A stretch of DNA of 9,797 bases from JAWOGN01 sp046496815 (lineage in GTDB: Bacteria > Desulfobacterota > DSM-4660 > Desulfatiglandales > Desulfatiglandaceae): positions 1 to 9,797 of the forward strand of contig JAWOGN010000203.1 in NCBI GenBank assembly GCA_046496815.1, read 5' to 3'. Positions 6,533 to 9,797 of this stretch are shown one piece after another. Made by a program: the position numbers and the translations under genes. Within the stretch, counting starts at the first letter, position 1. Each line of letters starts with the position of its first letter. Below the pieces are notes generated by a model. The model was not told the origin of the DNA, made no database searches, and was given only the letters and a program-made list of their open reading frames with translations.

Positions 6533-6586
6533 GTGACGAATTTTTACGAAACTATCATACCTGATGAAAACGTAAAAAGTCGTCAC
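6533..6586. repeat. Near-perfect 16-bp inverted repeat after cdsA
   Basis: gtgacgaatttttacg (6533-6548) pairs with cgtaaaaagtcgtcac (6571-6586) at 15 of 16 positions, the mismatch being A6540 with G6579, around a 22-base loop. It lies 20 bases after the cdsA stop. The arms are the A+T-rich part of the dispersed element described under the neighbouring repeats. A T run lies inside the first arm instead of after the hairpin, so this is not a standard terminator. Confidence 0.8.
6537..6567 (+). repeat. 31-base direct repeat, copy 1
   Basis: Positions 6537-6567 match 6676-6706 at 30 of 31 bases; the first 26 are identical and begin cgaatttttacgaaac. The copies are 139 bases apart. Each follows a CCGGA(A/G)TGACG box: directly at 6528-6538 here, and after a 16-base insertion in copy 2. 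This indicates two copies of one extragenic element. Confidence 0.9.
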
Positions 6587-6604
6587 CCCGTTGAAAAACG
6601 GGGT
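6585..6604. repeat. Perfect 8-bp hairpin with GAAA loop
   Basis: accccgtt (6585-6592) pairs perfectly with aacggggt (6597-6604) around GAAA, a stable tetraloop when read on the plus strand. With its flanks (GTC before, CCAG after) it has the layout of the second hairpin at 6637-6656 in reversed orientation. It overlaps the outer end of the inverted repeat by two bases. No T run follows on the plus strand. Confidence 0.8.
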
Positions 6605-6636
6605 CCAGCTCCTCCTTAAGTAATTGAAAAAGATGG

Positions 6637-6656
6637 ATTCCGGTCTACACCGGAAT
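6637..6656. repeat. Perfect 8-bp palindromic hairpin of the GGATTCC...GGAATGACG type
   Basis: attccggt (6637-6644) pairs with accggaat (6649-6656) around ctac. The flanks TGG before and GACG after complete the pattern TGGATTCC-GG...CC-GGAATGACG, which from general knowledge is a common dispersed intergenic palindrome (REP-like) in proteobacterial and deltaproteobacterial genomes. The GC stem and its TGACG tail match the box that precedes direct-repeat copy 1. Confidence 0.75.
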
Positions 6657-6675
6657 GACGGAAAAAGGTGATTTC

Positions 6676-6706
6676 CGAATTTTTACGAAACTATCATACC
6701 TTATGA
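6676..6706 (+). repeat. 31-base direct repeat, copy 2
   Basis: The second copy of the repeat at 6537-6567 (30 of 31 bases, with G6563 replaced by T6702). It ends 35 bases before the dxr ATG. The changed base creates TATGAT at 6702-6707, five of six bases of a -10 box, but no fitting -35 is present, so promoter activity is only a possibility. Confidence 0.9.
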
Positions 6707-6741
6707 TGCAAAACTATGCGAGGTAGTCGTTCAGACAGGTT

Positions 6742-7911
6742 ATGAAAAAATTAGCCCTATTAGGTTCTACAGGCTCCATCGGCGTCAATGCGCTCAAGGT
6801 CATCGAAGCATACCCTGAAGAATATGAGGTGATTGCATTGGCAGCGGGTAGGAATATTTCATTGCTTTTGGAACAGATCGAAAGTTTCAAGCCACAGGCT
6901 GTCGCGGTGCTGGAGGCGTCGCGAGCGCAGGAAATGAAAGCGCAGTTACCCCGTGCCGCCGAGACAAAAATTTTCTTTGGGCCCGAGGGATTTATGCATG
7001 TGGCTGCCTTGGACGCAGTAGACACCGTCATATCCGCGATGACCGGCGCGGCCGGTCTACTGCCCACCTATTCCGCCATAAAGGCCGGCAAGAATATTGC
7101 GTTGGCGAACAAAGAGACCATGGTCATGGCCGGCGCATTGGTGATGGCTGAAGCTCGGAGGCGGAGCGTATCGGTTTTACCCATTGACAGCGAACACAGC
7201 GCGATCCTTCAGTCCCTTCAGGGACATCCAAAGGAAAATCTGAGACGCGTGATTCTAACTGCCTCAGGGGGTCCTTTCAGGAATTTATCTTTGGAGGAAA
7301 TGCGAGGCATTACGGCGGCCCGGGCGCTGAACCATCCCAACTGGAACATGGGACCAAAGGTCAGCATCGATTCGGCAACCTTAATGAATAAAGGTCTCGA
7401 AGTCATTGAGGCCAAATGGCTTTTTGATTTGGAAATGGAACAAATCCACATTCTCATCCATTCCCAAAGCATCGTACATTCGATGGTGGAATATACCGAT
7501 GGTTCCGTCATCTGCCAGATGGGCATTCCCGACATGCTCATCCCCATATCCTACGCCCTCTCCTATCCGCAGCATATGAGAAATCAGCTTCCGCCTCTGG
7601 AGCTCGAGCAGGTCGGGACACTCAGCTTTGAAAAGCCCGACCTCAAAAGATTCAGGTGCCTCGCGCTCGCGCTGGAAGCTTCTCGAATCGGAGGCAGCAT
7701 GCCGTGTGTATTAAACGGTGCGAATGAGGTCGCTGTTGACTCCTTCCTTCATGGCGGAATCGGCTTTCTTGATATTCCCGATATGATCGAGAGAACCATG
7801 GAAACCCATCAGGTACATGCCGTTGATGATTTAGAGGCGGTGATGAGGGCTGACAGCTGGGCAAGGAAAACTGCGCGAGATCTGGTGCGAGAAAAGCGTG
7901 ATCAAGTTTAA
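6742..7911 (+). CDS. dxr: 1-deoxy-D-xylulose 5-phosphate reductoisomerase
   Basis: Converts DXP to 2-C-methyl-D-erythritol 4-phosphate with NADPH, the committed step of the MEP isoprenoid pathway and the target of fosmidomycin; cytosolic dimer. It has 389 residues, close to the usual ~395. The NADPH loop LLGSTGSIG is at 6-14 and ALANKETMVMAG at 120-131. The metal site is D149-S150-E151 in PIDSEHSA plus E220 in SIDSATLMNKGLE (208-220), with HPNWNMGPK at 198-206. SQSIVHSMVEYTDGS (241-255) and GANEVAV in the C-terminal helical part are also typical. The ATG at 6742 is the first possible start after an in-frame TAG at 6724 and gives the family N-terminus, but no well-spaced Shine-Dalgarno exists (GAGG is 18 bases away, AGG only two). 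The gene follows the repeat-filled spacer, so its expression may depend on read-through or a local promoter. Confidence 0.97.
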   Translation: MKKLALLGSTGSIGVNALKVIEAYPEEYEVIALAAGRNISLLLEQIESFKPQAVAVLEASRAQEMKAQLPRAAETKIFFGPEGFMHVAALDAVDTVISAMTGAAGLLPTYSAIKAGKNIALANKETMVMAGALVMAEARRRSVSVLPIDSEHSAILQSLQGHPKENLRRVILTASGGPFRNLSLEEMRGITAARALNHPNWNMGPKVSIDSATLMNKGLEVIEAKWLFDLEMEQIHILIHSQSIVHSMVEYTDGSVICQMGIPDMLIPISYALSYPQHMRNQLPPLELEQVGTLSFEKPDLKRFRCLALALEASRIGGSMPCVLNGANEVAVDSFLHGGIGFLDIPDMIERTMETHQVHAVDDLEAVMRADSWARKTARDLVREKRDQV

Positions 7912-7917
7912 GATGTT

Positions 7918-7946
7918 TTGCCAACGGAGCCGAATTGTATTATACT
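7918..7946 (+). promoter_or_regulatory. Sigma-70-like promoter before rseP
   Basis: TTGCCA (7918-7923, five of six consensus bases) and TATACT (7941-7946, five of six) are separated by exactly 17 bases, in an A+T-rich stretch starting seven bases after the dxr stop. The expected transcription start near 7953 would leave about 30 untranslated bases, including AGGAG at 7963-7967, before the rseP ATG. This is the best-matched promoter in the window. It would let rseP and tsaB be made independently of the upstream genes. Confidence 0.65.
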
Positions 7947-7981
7947 ACAAATATATGCCATCAGGAGATTCGGACTGAATT

Positions 7982-9097
7982 ATGAGCTTTTTACTATATT
8001 ACATACTTCCCTTCGCGGTTGTCTTGGGGATTCTTATTTTTTTTCATGAGTTAGGGCATTTTCTCATCGCGAAATCCTTCGGTATCAAGGTGCTCAAATT
8101 TTCGCTCGGATTCGGCCCCCGGTTGGTTTGGAAAAAGGTTGGGGAGACCGAATACTCCATCCGGATTATCCCGCTGGGGGGATTCGTCAAAATGCTGGGG
8201 GAGGATGTCCAGGACGAAAACGCCCCGGGACTTACCCCCGAAGACGCGGAAAGAGCGTTTAACAATCAACACGTCCTCAAAAGGATGGCCGTTGTAAGCG
8301 CCGGCCCAATCTTCAATTTGGCCTTGGCTTTGGTGATGTTTTTCGGTCTGTATTTTGTCTCCGGAATCCAGGTGATTCCTCCGGAAATCGGACAGATCAC
8401 CGACGACTCACCTGCAGAGAAGGCCGGCCTTATGAAAGGCGATACCGTCATCGCCATCCAAGGGGAAAAGGTTGAAGAATGGGCGGACATCAAAGCGTTG
8501 GTTCAAAATGGAGCAGGAAAACCGCTGGCGGTTACCATTCAAAGACAAGGTCGACTGATCGAGGTGACCGTTGTTCCGGAAACGGCGACCGTAAAAAATG
8601 AATTCGGAGAAGATGTCAAGTCGGCACTCATCGGCATCGTGTCTTCTGGAAAAGTGAAAACCTTGGAACTCGGATTGTGGCAAGCGGTGAAAAAGGCGAC
8701 CCGCGATACATGGAAGTGGATTCATCTGACTTGTTTGGTGATTGCAAAACTATTTCAGGGAGTCGTATCGCTAAAGACGGTCGGAGGCCCTATCCTGATC
8801 GGCCAAATGACCGGACAGCTGGCGCAAGAAAGCTTCAGTTATTTAATTCCATTTATGGCGATTATCAGTGTCAACCTGGGAATATTGAACCTTCTTCCGA
8901 TTCCGATCCTCGATGGGGGGCTCATTATCTTTTTGCTCATGGAGCTTGTCCTCGGAAAGCCCCTCAGCATCCGGACACGCGAGTACGCGCTGAAAGTCGG
9001 CCTTTTCTTGCTCGTTCTCCTGATGGTCGTTGTCACGTACAACGATCTCAGCAGAATCAAGCTCTTTGAAAAGCTCATAGGAAAATTTTTCGGGTGA
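7982..9097 (+). CDS. rseP: Site-2 zinc metalloprotease RseP
   Basis: An intramembrane protease of the M50 family. In E. coli it cuts anti-sigma factor RseA after DegS to free sigma-E, and it also clears signal-peptide remnants; here the substrate is unknown and no rseA-like gene is in view. It has 371 residues. The first membrane segment (about 5-30) carries the zinc motif HELGH at 22-26, followed by GFGP and the conserved PLGGFVKML (64-72). A second hydrophobic segment covers about 103-128. One PDZ-like region lies at about 130-205 (SPAEKAGLMKGDTV and on). A C-terminal membrane part holds NLLPIPILDGG (303-313), with D311 the third zinc ligand, and a final segment at about 338-352. E. coli RseP has 450 residues and two PDZ domains; single-PDZ forms are common elsewhere. 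An in-frame stop just upstream (7976-7978) fixes ATG 7982; AGGAG lies 14 bases before it. Confidence 0.96.
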   Translation: MSFLLYYILPFAVVLGILIFFHELGHFLIAKSFGIKVLKFSLGFGPRLVWKKVGETEYSIRIIPLGGFVKMLGEDVQDENAPGLTPEDAERAFNNQHVLKRMAVVSAGPIFNLALALVMFFGLYFVSGIQVIPPEIGQITDDSPAEKAGLMKGDTVIAIQGEKVEEWADIKALVQNGAGKPLAVTIQRQGRLIEVTVVPETATVKNEFGEDVKSALIGIVSSGKVKTLELGLWQAVKKATRDTWKWIHLTCLVIAKLFQGVVSLKTVGGPILIGQMTGQLAQESFSYLIPFMAIISVNLGILNLLPIPILDGGLIIFLLMELVLGKPLSIRTREYALKVGLFLLVLLMVVVTYNDLSRIKLFEKLIGKFFG

Positions 9098-9106
9098 GTC
9101 TTTTCA

Positions 9107-9797
9107 ATGATACTCGCCATAAACACATCCACACTGCAATTCAGCATTGCGTTGATGCGGGAGGACGAAGCAATTCTGGCTGAGTTCTCCGCCTCCGGGA
9201 AAAAAGGCCGCTTTGGAAGTTTTATGCCGGCCTTGGATTTCCTGCTCGCCACAACCGAAACAGATATTGCGGCCGTGAGGGCGGTTGCGGTTGCAACGGG
9301 GCCGGGCAGCTTTACCGGCCTCAGGGTGGGTCTTTCTGCTGCAAAAGGCCTGTGCCACGCACTTGAGGTTCCCATCCTCGGGATCTCCAGTTTGGAAGCA
9401 CTGGCGGCTCAAATCCCTTACTCGGATGCGTCTATAACGCCCATACTTGATTCCAGAAAAGGGGAGTTTTTCGCGGCTCAGTTTGCTTGGAGCAACCGCA
9501 GTCATCTCAGCCGAAACATGACGGACAGGTACGCGAGACTGGAGGATTTTCCCGCCCTCTTTGAAAAACCGACGCGCTTCATCGGAAATGATTATCCACG
9601 CCAGGCGCCGCTGATTAGAGACGCACTGGGACACAACGCGATCTTGGCCCCCGCCCATCTTTGGACTTTAAAAGCATCTGCGGTGGGACATTTGGGGCTG
9701 AAGCGCTATCATGCCGGTGACCACGATGATGCAGGGAACCTCAACCCGAAGTATATGCGCCCTCCTCTCATTCGGCCGAATCCGTTTCCCCTCAAAA
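9107..9797 (+). CDS. tsaB: tRNA t6A modification protein TsaB (3' end cut by window)
   Basis: Partner of TsaD and TsaE in adding threonylcarbamoyl to adenosine 37 of ANN-reading tRNAs; an inactive ASKHA-fold homologue of TsaD that holds the complex together in the cytoplasm. The frame runs open from ATG 9107 to the right edge: 230 codons and one base. E. coli TsaB has 231 residues, and the typical ending motif LNPKYMRPP (212-220) is present, so little is missing. The diagnostic block ATGPGSFTGLRVGLSAAKGL is at 63-82, preceded by the N-terminal strand MILAINTST, where Asn6 replaces the usual Asp. It starts nine bases after the rseP stop with only GGGTGAG as a possible ribosome binding site, so coupling with rseP is likely. 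tsaB after rseP fits a deltaproteobacterial order; E. coli has bamA there. Confidence 0.93.
   Translation, partial: MILAINTSTLQFSIALMREDEAILAEFSASGKKGRFGSFMPALDFLLATTETDIAAVRAVAVATGPGSFTGLRVGLSAAKGLCHALEVPILGISSLEALAAQIPYSDASITPILDSRKGEFFAAQFAWSNRSHLSRNMTDRYARLEDFPALFEKPTRFIGNDYPRQAPLIRDALGHNAILAPAHLWTLKASAVGHLGLKRYHAGDHDDAGNLNPKYMRPPLIRPNPFPLK

Noticed and set aside
9104..9658. 184-codon minus-strand frame opposite tsaB
   Set aside because: The plus strand here carries the diagnostic TsaB motifs and is open to the edge, so the minus frame is a shadow.

Overview
This window is a housekeeping gene cluster from a Gram-negative bacterium. It most likely belongs to the Desulfobacterota (former Deltaproteobacteria), but this is inference from gene order and protein style, not a database match. 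The supporting points are: rpsB-tsf-pyrH-frr is followed by uppS-cdsA-dxr-rseP, as in Firmicutes and many deltaproteobacteria, whereas E. coli has frr-dxr-uppS-cdsA-rseP-bamA; EF-Ts is the short (~200-residue) form; RseP has only one PDZ region; tsaB follows rseP; and one spacer carries palindromic repeats with a GGATTCC...GGAATGACG core. Base composition is moderate and even, with no sign of recent transfer in the coding part.

Layout. Positions 1-138 hold no gene that I recognise; a GC-rich hairpin lies just past the end of dgt. Positions 139-1308 (minus strand) encode an HD-domain dNTP triphosphohydrolase related to dGTPase. Positions 1309-1858 are a 550-base divergent spacer holding the start signals of dgt on one strand and the rpsB leader on the other. 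From 1859 to the right edge everything reads on the plus strand: rpsB (ribosomal protein S2), tsf (EF-Ts), pyrH (UMP kinase), frr (ribosome recycling factor), uppS (undecaprenyl diphosphate synthase), cdsA (CDP-diglyceride synthase), dxr (DXP reductoisomerase), rseP (site-2 protease) and tsaB (t6A tRNA modification). The last is cut by the window edge, probably only a few codons short of complete.

How the genes fit together. The first four support translation and pyrimidine nucleotide supply and are tightly packed; tsf/pyrH and pyrH/frr overlap. The next four serve envelope building: dxr feeds the MEP isoprenoid pathway, uppS uses its products to make the lipid carrier precursor for peptidoglycan and other polymers, cdsA makes the phospholipid precursor CDP-diacylglycerol, and rseP is an inner-membrane stress protease. 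The spacers in this second half are larger (137, 144, 228 and 70 bases). A good sigma-70-like promoter sits directly before rseP, so rseP-tsaB can probably be transcribed separately from the upstream genes.

Unusual points. I see no new defence, mobile or biosynthetic system. The most interesting structure is the cdsA-dxr spacer: two near-identical 31-base direct repeats, a 15/16-paired inverted repeat, and two perfect 8-bp hairpins with 4-base loops, which together look like three copies, in alternating orientation, of one dispersed palindromic element. Secondary points are the long acidic tail on S2, the structured rpsB leader, and a tRNA-Cys-like but non-functional sequence in the dgt-rpsB spacer.
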